DNA of 48,770 nt from JAFTYO01 sp045611785 (GTDB lineage Bacteria; Pseudomonadota; Alphaproteobacteria; RF32; CAG-239): the NCBI GenBank assembly GCA_045611785.1, contig JAZKXV010000031.1, positions 1 to 48,770 of the forward strand. The letters run 5' to 3'. The translations under genes were made by a program, and so were the position numbers. Below, piece after piece: positions 16,805-25,650 of this stretch; position 1 is the stretch's first letter; every line of letters starts with the position of its first letter. The notes under the pieces were generated by a model that was not told the origin of the DNA, did not search any database, and worked only from the letters and a program-made list of their open reading frames with translations.

Positions 16805-16840
16805 TATGTCCAGTTTATTTGTTATGTGTAAAAACTCAAG
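16805..16840 (-). promoter_or_regulatory. Promoter-like motif before the 365-residue MORN gene
   Basis: Minus strand: CTTGAG (16840-16835), 16 bases, ATAAACTGGACATA (16818-16805). It matches the motif before the 458-residue gene in 13 of 14 bases and in its upstream CTTGA. TTGAGT to TAAACT spacing is 16, acceptable for a sigma70 promoter. Confidence 0.45.
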
Positions 16841-16924
16841 CATAATTTATCTTTATACCCTAAATAAAGCACAAGAAATATACATATAATATGATATTTA
16901 GTGTTTCTTGCTGTTTTTTGCTAT

Positions 16925-16949
16925 AAAAAAACTCCCAACAGGGAGTTTT
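16925..16949 (-). terminator. Terminator after bamE
   Basis: A nine-pair stem, AAAACTCCC (16928-16936) with GGGAGTTTT (16941-16949), four-base loop, and a T-run on the minus strand. It starts ten bases beyond the bamE stop. Confidence 0.85.
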
Positions 16950-16958
16950 AAAAAATGT

Positions 16959-17420
16959 TTATAATTGGCTTCCTGAGCCTTTTCCTGAAATTGGCATATA
17001 TGATCCGACGCCACCGAAATATTTTTGGAAAAAGCCAATTTCATGGCCGGAAGATATAGTTTGTTGTTTGCTTATCTCTACATTTTTACCATCATTTTTA
17101 TCGTAGTTAGAAATTTTTGAAACTTTACCATTGTCATCAAAATTAATGCTTAACACTTTGCGATCAAGTTCTTCCGGTTTAAAGAAAGCAACTTTTTTAA
17201 GAGTGGATGACATATAAATCCAAGTGTTACCATCAAAAGATGATATAGAAGATGGTGAACCTAAAATGCTGGCAACTTCATTGCGAGTTTGTCCGACACT
17301 AATTTGAGAGATTTTATCAGTTGATGGCATGTTGCCATTGTGAACTAAAAAAGCCTCATTAGAACAAGAGGTATTAAATATTAAAATCAGTCCTAACAAA
17401 AACAAATTGCGTATTGACAT
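16959..17420 (-). CDS. bamE: BamE/SmpA-like outer-membrane assembly lipoprotein
   Basis: 153 residues. Lipoprotein signal with Cys19 (FNTSC). The SmpA/OmlA domain follows (about 35-105): ISVGQTRNEVASILGSPS, then TWIYMSS and a beta-strand with FDDNGKVSKIS. BamE supports the BamA-D machine that inserts outer-membrane beta-barrels. A Gly/Ser-rich tail ends the protein. It is divergent from the DUF177 gene, the usual alphaproteobacterial order. Confidence 0.88.
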   Translation of the reverse strand: MSIRNLFLLGLILIFNTSCSNEAFLVHNGNMPSTDKISQISVGQTRNEVASILGSPSSISSFDGNTWIYMSSTLKKVAFFKPEELDRKVLSINFDDNGKVSKISNYDKNDGKNVEISKQQTISSGHEIGFFQKYFGGVGSYMPISGKGSGSQL

Positions 17421-17477
17421 ATAAACTCCGTATAATTAAATTAAGTTGAAATATTATATAGCACAGGGAAAATAATA

Positions 17478-17996
17478 ATGCAAAAAGATTTTTCATATCC
17501 GTTGAATGTTGATGAATTAAATCAGCAAGAACAACACCATAAGCTTGCAGCTAATGAAGAACAACTTAAAACTTTGCGAGACATTTTACAAGTTGAAGAT
17601 GTAAAAAGTTTTGAAGCTGATATATTTTTAAAATTAAATTTGAAACAGCATACACTCGATTTATGGGGAAATTTAAAAGCTGTTTTGGAGTTAAAAAGCG
17701 TTGTATCATTGGAAAATTTTGAAAAAAAATATGATGTCGATTTTAAATACTGTTATGATACTAAAGCAACATATAAAGATATTAAAGAATTAGAGCCGTC
17801 AATTTATGATGATGTGCCGGATGTTATAGATAACGGTAAGATAGATTTAGCTAACATTGCAATTGAACAATTGGCTTTAGAATTAGACGATTATCCTCGT
17901 CAAGAAGGGGAAGAATTTGAGTTTGTCAGCGAGTTTGATGAGGAAACAACAAGGTTATCAAATCCGTTTATGGTTTTAGAAAAATTAAAAAAATAA
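17478..17996 (+). CDS. DUF177 / YceD-family protein
   Basis: 172 residues, acidic. DUF177 proteins are found next to rpmF and plsX and are implicated in 23S rRNA / ribosome biogenesis. Visible family features: the N-terminal FSYPLNVDEL, a central SFEADIFLKLNL strand region, and an acidic DDVPDVIDNGKIDLANIAIE block with the conserved DLANIAIEQLALELD helix. The Cys pair of some members is not present. It begins the operon DUF177-rpmF-plsX-fabH-ihfA-merR, with a 157-base gap before rpmF that may hold a second promoter. Confidence 0.85.
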   Translation: MQKDFSYPLNVDELNQQEQHHKLAANEEQLKTLRDILQVEDVKSFEADIFLKLNLKQHTLDLWGNLKAVLELKSVVSLENFEKKYDVDFKYCYDTKATYKDIKELEPSIYDDVPDVIDNGKIDLANIAIEQLALELDDYPRQEGEEFEFVSEFDEETTRLSNPFMVLEKLKK

Positions 17997-18153
17997 ACAA
18001 TATGCAAAAAATGCTTGCATTTATAAAAAAAATTTTATAAAAGCTCATTAATATTTTAGGTTAAATTTTGCTTGCATTTAAATAAAAAGTGAAGTAAGAA
18101 TTAGCTTTGAATAATTTGTTGTAATAATAAACTTTTAGTAAAAGAGAAGAAAA

Positions 18154-18339
18154 ATGGCTACACCAAAGAAGAAAACATCACAATCTCGTCGCAATATGCG
18201 CCGTTCTCACGATGCGTTAACTCCTAACGCTTATCAAGAATGCCCAAACTGTGGCGAATTGAAAAGACCTCATAATGTTTGCACAAAGTGCGGTCAATAT
18301 GACGGTAAAGAAGTTGTTGCTCAAAAAGCAGACAAATAA
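18154..18339 (+). CDS. rpmF: 50S ribosomal protein L32
   Basis: 61 residues. Basic N-terminus MATPKKKTSQSRRNMRRSHD and a complete zinc ribbon, Cys30-x2-Cys33 and Cys43-x2-Cys46, so this is the zinc-dependent (C+) form. Placed between DUF177 and plsX as in many bacteria. GAAGAAA precedes the start. Confidence 0.97.
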   Translation: MATPKKKTSQSRRNMRRSHDALTPNAYQECPNCGELKRPHNVCTKCGQYDGKEVVAQKADK

Positions 18340-18358
18340 TTTTTTGAACTAATTTAAT

Positions 18359-19423
18359 ATGGAGCAGGTTTTGTCTGATAATAATCTGGTCATATCTGTA
18401 GATGCAATGGGGGGAGATAAATCCCCTCGCATTGTAATTGAAGGCTTAGCAATTGCTGCTAAGCAAAATCCTGACATTAGATTTCTTTTATTCGGAGATG
18501 AACTTAGAGTTAAGGAAGAAATGAAAAAGTTTCCTAGCCTTAACAAGGTTTGCACAGTTATTAATTGTATAGAAATGGTACATAATGAAGATAAGCCATC
18601 TCAGGTTATCCGAAATAAAAATACCAGCATGTACCAAGCAATTGATGCTGTTCGCAGAAAAGAAGCACAAGCTGTGGTTTCTGCAGGAAATACAGGTGCA
18701 TTAATGGCAATTTCAAAGATGTTGCTTAAAACCATTCAGAAAATTCATCGTCCGGCAATTGTAAGTATTATGCCTCATAGATATGGTAAATACGTTATGC
18801 TTGATTTAGGGGCAAATACAGAATGTAATGCCGTTAATTTAGCAGAATTTGCAGTAATGGGCAATATATTGGCTAAAAATGCCTTAAATATTGAAAAGCC
18901 TAGAGTGGCATTGTTAAATATTGGTGCTGAAGAGATGAAAGGTAAAGAAGAAATTCGCCAAGCATCTCAAATGCTCAAAAATGCATCTCTTGATATGGAT
19001 TTTATTGGCTTTATTGAGCCACACGAAATTTCTTTCGGTAAAGCAGATGTTATTGTTGCAGACGGATTCACAGGAAATGTTGCATTAAAATCAATTGAAG
19101 GAACAGCTAAACTCATGAGAAGCATGATTAAAGATGCTGTTAAGAGTACTGTTATTTCTTGGTTAGGACTTCCTTTCATGTATTTTGCAGCTAAAAAAAT
19201 CAGCAAAACTATGAATCCAAAATTATATAACGGTGCAATGTTCGTTGGCCTTAATGGCTTATCTGTAAAAAGCCATGGCGGTGCAGATGGTTTAGGTTTT
19301 TCCGTTGCATTGAACAATGCAGCAAGTCTTGTACGACAGGATTTTGTTAATACGATTCGTAAAGAATTAGAAGAAGTTGATTTAGATGAAGTTTCACAGG
19401 ATATGTTCTATGAAGTGTATTAG
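18359..19423 (+). CDS. plsX: Phosphate acyltransferase PlsX
   Basis: 354 residues. Converts acyl-ACP to acyl-phosphate for phospholipid synthesis at the membrane surface. Signature SVDAMGGDKSPR at the N-terminus, VSAGNTGALMA near 100, LDLGANTECNA near 150 and ADGFTGNVALKS near 233. The ATG at 18359 has a weak ribosome-binding site, so its translation may depend on the rpmF transcript 19 bases upstream. Its 3' end overlaps fabH by 14 bases, indicating coupling. Confidence 0.96.
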   Translation: MEQVLSDNNLVISVDAMGGDKSPRIVIEGLAIAAKQNPDIRFLLFGDELRVKEEMKKFPSLNKVCTVINCIEMVHNEDKPSQVIRNKNTSMYQAIDAVRRKEAQAVVSAGNTGALMAISKMLLKTIQKIHRPAIVSIMPHRYGKYVMLDLGANTECNAVNLAEFAVMGNILAKNALNIEKPRVALLNIGAEEMKGKEEIRQASQMLKNASLDMDFIGFIEPHEISFGKADVIVADGFTGNVALKSIEGTAKLMRSMIKDAVKSTVISWLGLPFMYFAAKKISKTMNPKLYNGAMFVGLNGLSVKSHGGADGLGFSVALNNAASLVRQDFVNTIRKELEEVDLDEVSQDMFYEVY

Positions 19424-20387
19424 ATCCGAAATTATTGGTTATGGACATTATTTACCTGAAAAAGTTTTGACTAACGATGATTTATCTAAGATTGTTGAAA
19501 CAAATGATGAATGGATAAGTACCAGAACAGGTATTAAATCTCGTCATATTGCAGAAAATATAACAACTGCAGAAATGTCCGTTAATGCTTCTAAAAAAGC
19601 ATTAGAAAATTCTGGTATACATATAGAAGATATCGATTTAATTGTGGTTGGAACTTTAACACCTGATAATACAACTCCATCATGCGCTGCTAAAGTAAGT
19701 AATTTGCTTGGTACACGATTCGGTGTTCCATCATTCGATGTTTCTGCCGCTTGTTCAGGCTTTGTATATGCTTTAACAGTAGCGGATAATATGATTAGAC
19801 TTGGTCAAGTTAAAACTGCTTTAGTAATCGGTGCCGAAAGATTATCAAAAGTTACCGATTGGACAGATAGAAACACATGCGTTTTGTTTGGTGATGGAGC
19901 CGGTGCAGTTGTGTTAAAAGCTACAGAAGGTGATGGTAGTGTCAGCGATACTGGTATTTTAAGTACTCGTATATATTCAGATGGTTCAGGATATGAACAC
20001 TTGTACACAACCGGCGGTGTGTCAACAACAGCCAATGCCGGATATATCTTTATGAATGGTAAAGAAGTGTTTAAGTCAGCTGTAGGCTGTTTATCGGAAG
20101 CAGCTCAAACAGTTATGAATGATTTAAATGTAACTTCATCAGACATTGATTTTTTAGTTCCTCATCAAGCAAATATTCGCATAATTGAAGGGGTTGGCCA
20201 TAAGTTAGGTATACCTACTGAAAGAGTTATAGTTACAGTTGATCATCATGGAAACACATCAGCTGCCTCAATTCCTCTTGCGTTATCAGAATCGGTTTCA
20301 TCAGGAAAGTTAAAAAAAGGAGATTTAGTTGTTTTAACAGCAATGGGTGCCGGATTTACTTGGGGTGGAATTTTATTAAGAATTTAA
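19410..20387 (+). CDS. fabH: 3-oxoacyl-ACP synthase III (KAS III)
   Basis: Starts fatty acid synthesis by condensing acetyl-CoA with malonyl-ACP. 325 residues from the ATG at 19410, preferred over an in-frame ATG at 19386 because the latter adds an unconserved stretch and the family begins at about this point; AGGA lies upstream. The catalytic triad is complete: Cys115 (VSAACSGF), His252 (PHQANIR) and Asn282 (HHGNTSAAS). It overlaps plsX by 14 bases. Confidence 0.96.
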   Translation: MKCIRSEIIGYGHYLPEKVLTNDDLSKIVETNDEWISTRTGIKSRHIAENITTAEMSVNASKKALENSGIHIEDIDLIVVGTLTPDNTTPSCAAKVSNLLGTRFGVPSFDVSAACSGFVYALTVADNMIRLGQVKTALVIGAERLSKVTDWTDRNTCVLFGDGAGAVVLKATEGDGSVSDTGILSTRIYSDGSGYEHLYTTGGVSTTANAGYIFMNGKEVFKSAVGCLSEAAQTVMNDLNVTSSDIDFLVPHQANIRIIEGVGHKLGIPTERVIVTVDHHGNTSAASIPLALSESVSSGKLKKGDLVVLTAMGAGFTWGGILLRI

Positions 20388-20485
20388 AAAAACTGTGAAA
20401 TATTGGTTTTAGTTGCTTGAGATTATTTTGCCAATGTTGTAGTTTTGAAGAAATATTTATAATAACTAAATTTTAGGGAAGAAAA

Positions 20486-20770
20486 ATGAAAACAATTACA
20501 CGTGCAGATGTTGCAGAAACAATTTATGAAGAGGTAGGTCTTTCACGTAAGGATTCTGGCGATATTTTAGATATGGTTATTGATGAAATTAAAACAGAGT
20601 TAGTAAAAGGCAATGATGTTAAATTATCATCATTTGGTACATTAGCATTAAGAAAGAAAAATCCTCGTGTTGGTCGCAACCCTAAAACTGGTGTTGAAGC
20701 TGAAATTTCTGCAAGAACAGTAATTTCATTTAAGCCTTCTCAAAATATGCGTAAAGCAATTAATTCTTAG
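20486..20770 (+). CDS. ihfA: Integration host factor subunit alpha
   Basis: 94 residues, HU/IHF fold. Helical N-terminus (ITRADVAETIYEEVGLSRKD), the beta-arm with GRNPKTG, and the KLSSFGTLALR segment. Neighbours fabH and a MerR gene identify it as the alpha subunit by conserved position in alphaproteobacteria; the beta subunit is at 32856. The dimer bends DNA sharply at specific sites. AGGGAAG precedes the ATG. Confidence 0.92.
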   Translation: MKTITRADVAETIYEEVGLSRKDSGDILDMVIDEIKTELVKGNDVKLSSFGTLALRKKNPRVGRNPKTGVEAEISARTVISFKPSQNMRKAINS

Positions 20771-20787
20771 TCTTAAGGAATAAGCAC

Positions 20788-21210
20788 ATGGTGGTTAATA
20801 AGTCTAAGTCGGCCTTTAGGACCATTGCGGAGGTAGCCGAAGAACTTGGCGTAGCTACACATGTGTTGCGTTTTTGGGAAACAAAATTTAATCAGATAAA
20901 ACCGATGAAAGCATCTGGCGGACGCAGATATTATCGTCCTGATGATGTAGAAATTGTAAAACTGATTAAGAGCTTTTTATATGAAAAGCGTTATACCATT
21001 GAAGGTGTACAAAAGCTTTTCAAAGATAAAGGTTTAAAAGCAATTTTAGGTGGTGAAATTCAAAAGGATTTCTTTGATATTTCAGCTGATGAAACAATCT
21101 CTGAAGGTCAAATTGAAGCTACCTACGGTCTAACTCAAATGCAAAGACAAGTTTTAACAGAAGCGTACAATGAATTAAAGCAAATTGAAGAAGACTTAAA
21201 TAATATATAA
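20788..21210 (+). CDS. MerR-family transcriptional regulator
   Basis: 140 residues. N-terminal winged HTH (residues about 10-80): FRTIAEVAEELGVATHVLRF, then WETKF and GGRRYYRPDDVEIVKLI. A coiled C-terminal tail follows with no Cys cluster, so it is not a metal sensor of the MerR type proper. This ihfA-linked MerR is conserved across alphaproteobacteria but its targets are not well defined. 17 bases after ihfA and followed by a strong terminator that closes the operon. Confidence 0.9.
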   Translation: MVVNKSKSAFRTIAEVAEELGVATHVLRFWETKFNQIKPMKASGGRRYYRPDDVEIVKLIKSFLYEKRYTIEGVQKLFKDKGLKAILGGEIQKDFFDISADETISEGQIEATYGLTQMQRQVLTEAYNELKQIEEDLNNI

Positions 21211-21244
21211 TCAAAAAACCTCCTAATTTCGGAGGTTTTTTGAT
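21210..21244 (+). terminator. Strong terminator closing the plsX-merR operon
   Basis: A 14-bp perfect stem, ATCAAAAAACCTCC (21210-21223) with GGAGGTTTTTTGAT (21231-21244), and a seven-base loop. Works on either strand, so it may also stop the minus-strand gene that ends at 21365. Confidence 0.9.
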
Positions 21245-21364
21245 ACTCTTTATTATATTATCATAATTGAATTATAAAATGTTTGCACATACAGACATAT
21301 AAAAATAATCTGTAGGTTAGGGCAATTCGACCTGTTATCTTAGAATTTAATTGCAATTATTATA

Positions 21365-24300
21365 TCAATTGACAGACTTTATTTTTATGTTTAGTGAAGA
21401 TAATGCGTCGTTAATTGATAGGTGCAAGTTTAAGCCAAGAGATAATTTTGTGTTTTTTACTAGCCAGCCTTCAACATTTACCCCGATAACATTACCAAAC
21501 TCATCTAATAAAGGGCCTCCACTCGAGCCGTTATCCATGAAACAATCGGTTTCAATACGTTGAGCGTTTTTAGTTCTAGTGTATCTCGTTATGCAGCCTT
21601 TGGATAAAACCTGATTTTTTGTTCCTGGGTTACCAAAACTAAAAGCAACTGAGCCGATATTAAGTTCAGATGTTCTGATAGGAAGTGGTATCATCTTGTT
21701 TTCAGATGAAATTTTAATTAGGGCAATGTCTAAATTGTTTATTCTAATAACTTCTCCCGGAACATGTCTACCTGAGAATAGCTCTACTTTAACAATATTT
21801 TGTTCTTTAACAACATGTTTGTTTGTCAGAATAAAGCCATCATCTGTAATGAAAAATCCTGATCCGTGCCCTGTGTCTGTTATAATTTTTACAAAACCAG
21901 CCAAAATTTTATCATAATTATCTGAAATTGGTGTTTCATAAAGCTTTTGAGGTTTAATTGTAAGGGTTTCATATGTTTTATCTTCTTCCATATTATTTAT
22001 ACCGGTACAATGTTTTACATCTTCCATAAATATTTCAAAGATACGTTTTTGATCGGTTTCAACCTCAGCTAAGCTAACTTTTTCAGCTGCTAATGCAAAA
22101 ATTGCCGGAGTTAGATTTGTTAAGCTTGTAATATCTTTTAATGGTTCAACACCAAATGTTTTTCTATAAACATAATTGTATTGATCTTTACGTAAATAAT
22201 CAAACTTAGCGTTTATTTTAAATCGGCGAATTGAAGCATATTCCAAATTATCTAAATAGTTTGTTGTGGCACATACAGGATATGGATGGTTTTCTAATTG
22301 CACCAAAAATTCGTTAGTAATACGCACATCGTAAGCTTGCGATAAATTGGCTTTATTTGGTAAGAATGTATCAATTTCATCAAAAATGAGCATGGCTCGA
22401 CGGTTTTTAGCTTCTTCAAATGCCTCAGCAATGTTCTTTTCTGCTTCTCCTAACCATTTGCTTATAATATCAGAAGCGCGTCTTTCAATTACTTCATAGC
22501 CTAATTCTTTTGCTAAATTACGCAAATATAGGCTTTTCCCGGTACCTGAAGGTCCGTGAAGCAAAATTGAGAAATTGTGTGTTTGTTCTTCTTTTAAGTT
22601 CTTTACATATAATTCAAGAGATTTTCCTTCGATATTGATAAAGTTTTTATCAAAATTAATTGGTTGTTCAATATATGTAATGCGACCGGTAGCCTTAATG
22701 GCTGTTTCTTCTTTTAGCATCTCGCATAATTCAAATTTATCTTCAATATTTAATATTTGAGCTTTTTTCTTAACTACTGCAAAATCGCCATTGGTTAAGC
22801 CACCAATTTTAAATAGTTCTGATGGTGCTTCCATATTAAAGTTATAACGAAAAGCATATCCTACTTGTTCAGGGGTTAAATAATCAAAATTAATTTTGAA
22901 TATAAAACGTCTGAGAATGGCTTTATCAATATCTGAAACAAAGTTAGTGGTTGCCATAAATGGACATTTAGTGTTTTCTAAACAGGTTAAAAAAGCGTTT
23001 GTCATATCAGACTTCCATTGGTTTCCGTTGCTAAAATCGTTTTCTCTTTTTCCGGTTATTCTTTCAACTTCATCTAGTATGACTACAGCATTTTGTTCCT
23101 CAGCTTCTTTGAAAAGTTTCAAAACGTTTTTAGCCGGTTCTCCCTGATATTTTGAAAATAATTCTGCTGCAGTTTTTTCTAAAACATTTTTTCCCATTTT
23201 ATGTGCTAAATAACGTAAATAATATGATTTTCCGGTGCCTGCAGGTCCTGATATAAGCATTGTAAATGGTTGAGTTATTTTTTCTAATTTTTCTGTTAGG
23301 TTAACTAAATTTGTGTTGGCATTTACTAAATTTATATCAAAAAATGATATAGGTGTAGTATAGGTTAAAAAGCTTGGCTTTTTAGATGCTTCATCATTAA
23401 GCATATCAATGATGTTGTTTTCATCGGAGATGTTAAGTAATATTGCTTTTTCTTTTATGCGTAAAAAGTCATCATAAACTAAGCCGTTAACATTGTCTAA
23501 TTTACTAGAATAAATGCCAAATATATTTTGTAAAGCTGCCTGCTTTTGAGCCTTGTTCATATAATCAAATTTGACTTTTAGAGGGAAGGCATCAACAAGA
23601 ATTTGAGGTAACTTGTCAATATCATTTACAATCAAAATGAAAGATTTATTTTTCTCTCGTATCTGCCTAATTAAATATTCTGTGTTTGATTGATACGCAT
23701 AATCTTTATCATCTTCAAAACGATGGTATAAGTTAAAGCATGTATCAATGTTGTGAAGTACCAAATTATCAAAGAAGTTAGATTGCAGACACTTGGTTAA
23801 AGAGCTACGACCTTCTAAATTACTGGCTGTGATGCTATCATAAGTTTTATCAATATTAGCAAACAGTTTATACGCAAATTCTTTCCTGCCGGAATTTTCC
23901 GGACCGTGTATCAAGATAGAAAAGTTTTCTTCACCTTTATTAAATAATATTTGTTGCATCAGATCAGAAAGGTTATAATCTGCATTATAATAATCAAGAT
24001 TATAAGCTTTATGTTTTTCTCTATCTGCAGTTAGTCTCATATTAATTGTAGCTTCCTCTTTAATCATATTTATGATAGAGTGTTCATCAGAGATATTAAA
24101 CCACATCATTTTGGTTTTGACACGCAAAAAGTCATTATAAACTAAACCTTGTACATTATCTAATTGGTTAGACACAGGAATCCCTAAAACATTTTGTAAA
24201 GCTAAGTTCTTTTGAGCTCTATTCATATAATCAAACTTAATTCTAATAGGAAAGGCATTAAGAAGAGTTTTAGGCAATTTATTAATATCATTTATAATTA

Positions 24301-25144
24301 ATATGTTAGACCTTTTATTCTCCTTTATACGGTTTATAAGATTTTCTGAATTTGATTGAAAAATAAAGTCTTTAGCATCGTCAAAACGATTATAAATGTT
24401 GAAACAAGTATCAATTTCATGAAAGATAAGATGGTTATTTATGTTGTCATGTAAGGCATGTGCAAGGTTTCCTCTTGAGGCTAAATTAGCTGCACTAACA
24501 GTTTTAAATGACATATTTAATGTTGCATATAATTTACCGGCAAATTCATACATGCCGGAATTTATAGGGCCATATAACAAGATAGAAAAGTTTTCATCTT
24601 GGGCATTGTTACTAATTTGATCGATTAAAGCTTCTAAATCATGATTTGCGTTGTAATAGTTGAGATCATATGAAATATGTTTTTCTCTAGTTAAAAATGT
24701 TTCTTTTTCTGATTTGGCATTGGTGCTTCCTAATTTTTCAGCTTTTTCATAAAGATTAATTATCTGATCTTTTATGTTAGTGTATCCGCTGATTTTTCTT
24801 TCATACATAAGTTTATAAAAACGAGCAGAATATAAGTAAGTAGGGCGTAAAGATTCGTTTGCTTCCATTGTCATAGAAATTAGTTTTTCAACTTTTTTAA
24901 TATTTTCCGGATTTGTTTCTAATGTTTTATCTCTTAATGAATTTGTTAAAGTTCTGATATAATCTTGATAAAAATTAAGCCCTTTTTTGATATCTTTGTT
25001 CTCTTCAAACATTTTAAATGTGTTTAACAGAAAAATTTGATCCTGTTTAATGGTATAATAGGATAAAGAATATTCTAAGAGAGCTTTAACGTCGTATTTA
25101 TTATTTATTAAATTGATTAATTCTGTTTTAGATCTAGTCGACAT
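21365..25144 (-). CDS. Four-module AAA+ ATPase fused to an HtrA/trypsin-like serine protease
   Basis: 1259 residues, no signal peptide or membrane span, so cytoplasmic. Order: helical N-domain (1-150); two AAA+-like modules with ruined nucleotide sites (about 152-360, GPINSG at 192-197; about 373-585, GPENSG at 414-419, both without the Walker Lys and with IDTC for Walker B); two intact modules (about 590-815: GPAGTGKS 633-640, VVILDE 687-692, ATTN 731-734, RR 745-746; about 820-1045: GPSGTGKS 864-871, LIFDE 919-923, ATTN 959-962, RR 973-974); then an S1/HtrA protease (about 1075-1255) with His1110, Asp1139 and Ser1208 in GSSGGP. No PDZ domain. I know no named family with this layout. An ATP-driven cytosolic protease, or a switch that cleaves on sensing stress or phage, are both possible. 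It is a single-gene unit with GGAG before the ATG. Confidence 0.9.
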   Translation of the reverse strand: MSTRSKTELINLINNKYDVKALLEYSLSYYTIKQDQIFLLNTFKMFEENKDIKKGLNFYQDYIRTLTNSLRDKTLETNPENIKKVEKLISMTMEANESLRPTYLYSARFYKLMYERKISGYTNIKDQIINLYEKAEKLGSTNAKSEKETFLTREKHISYDLNYYNANHDLEALIDQISNNAQDENFSILLYGPINSGMYEFAGKLYATLNMSFKTVSAANLASRGNLAHALHDNINNHLIFHEIDTCFNIYNRFDDAKDFIFQSNSENLINRIKENKRSNILIINDINKLPKTLLNAFPIRIKFDYMNRAQKNLALQNVLGIPVSNQLDNVQGLVYNDFLRVKTKMMWFNISDEHSIINMIKEEATINMRLTADREKHKAYNLDYYNADYNLSDLMQQILFNKGEENFSILIHGPENSGRKEFAYKLFANIDKTYDSITASNLEGRSSLTKCLQSNFFDNLVLHNIDTCFNLYHRFEDDKDYAYQSNTEYLIRQIREKNKSFILIVNDIDKLPQILVDAFPLKVKFDYMNKAQKQAALQNIFGIYSSKLDNVNGLVYDDFLRIKEKAILLNISDENNIIDMLNDEASKKPSFLTYTTPISFFDINLVNANTNLVNLTEKLEKITQPFTMLISGPAGTGKSYYLRYLAHKMGKNVLEKTAAELFSKYQGEPAKNVLKLFKEAEEQNAVVILDEVERITGKRENDFSNGNQWKSDMTNAFLTCLENTKCPFMATTNFVSDIDKAILRRFIFKINFDYLTPEQVGYAFRYNFNMEAPSELFKIGGLTNGDFAVVKKKAQILNIEDKFELCEMLKEETAIKATGRITYIEQPINFDKNFINIEGKSLELYVKNLKEEQTHNFSILLHGPSGTGKSLYLRNLAKELGYEVIERRASDIISKWLGEAEKNIAEAFEEAKNRRAMLIFDEIDTFLPNKANLSQAYDVRITNEFLVQLENHPYPVCATTNYLDNLEYASIRRFKINAKFDYLRKDQYNYVYRKTFGVEPLKDITSLTNLTPAIFALAAEKVSLAEVETDQKRIFEIFMEDVKHCTGINNMEEDKTYETLTIKPQKLYETPISDNYDKILAGFVKIITDTGHGSGFFITDDGFILTNKHVVKEQNIVKVELFSGRHVPGEVIRINNLDIALIKISSENKMIPLPIRTSELNIGSVAFSFGNPGTKNQVLSKGCITRYTRTKNAQRIETDCFMDNGSSGGPLLDEFGNVIGVNVEGWLVKNTKLSLGLNLHLSINDALSSLNIKIKSVN

Positions 25145-25161
25145 TTATCTTCTCCATAAAC

Positions 25162-25190
25162 ATATTAAAATACTTCTTTTACATATCAAA
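25162..25190 (-). promoter_or_regulatory. Predicted promoter of the AAA-protease gene
   Basis: Minus strand: TTTGAT (25190-25185), 17 bases, TAATAT (25167-25162), 18 bases before the ATG at 25144. The leader would be very short, about 10 bases, yet contains the GGAG. Confidence 0.5.
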
Positions 25191-25463
25191 CGACAATAGG
25201 CTAATAAAAACGAGATAAAAACCTTTGAAACATCAGCTTAACAAAGATACTAAAATAAAAATTATATTTTTTCACTATGTTTTTTTATTATTTATACTGT
25301 TTTTTTATTGTATGCATGCTTTTATACCACCTGCACGGAATTTAACAGTTAAGCTAACCTTATTAAAAAACTTATTATTGAATCGGCTCGCCGTTTTTGA
25401 AATATGTTTTATCTGTTAGCATTCCTGTTGGTTCAAGTTCTATACACTTTTAAAACGCAAAAA
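25191..25463. other. AT-rich gap with no supported gene
   Basis: Between the promoter of the AAA-protease gene and the tRNA-Ser terminator. A 64-codon frame at 25225-25419 opens with TTG, has no ribosome-binding site and a low-complexity hydrophobic translation, so I do not call it. No repeat or RNA structure was recognised. Confidence 0.5.
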
Positions 25464-25484
25464 AAAACACCTAAAAGGTGTTTT
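25464..25484 (-). terminator. Terminator after tRNA-Ser
   Basis: A nine-pair stem, AAAACACCT (25464-25472) with AGGTGTTTT (25476-25484), three-base loop, and a T-run on the minus strand. It starts four bases past the CCA end. Confidence 0.85.
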
Positions 25485-25487
25485 CTA

Positions 25488-25575
25488 TGGCGGAGAGTAT
25501 AGGACTCGAACCTATGCATCGCTATTCACGATGACGGATTAGCAATCCGCTGCATTACCACTCTGCCAACTCTCC
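25488..25575 (-). tRNA. tRNA-Ser, anticodon GCT
   Basis: Read on the minus strand: acceptor stem GGAGAGT / ACTCTCC, discriminator G and an encoded CCA. The anticodon loop is TTGCTAA between GCGGA and TCCGT. A long class II variable arm (around CATCGTGAATAGCGATG) and a T-loop GGTTCGAGTCC are clear. It decodes AGC/AGU serine codons. Confidence 0.97.
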
Positions 25576-25650
25576 GTGGTAACTGAAAAGTATATTTATA
25601 TTATCTTTTTCTTCTCGTCAATATATTTTTTTGTTTTTTTGCATAATTTT

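Noticed and set aside
25225..25419. 64-codon plus-strand frame upstream of the AAA-protease gene
   Set aside because: TTG start, no ribosome-binding site, low-complexity hydrophobic translation and no recognisable domain; likely chance in AT-rich sequence.
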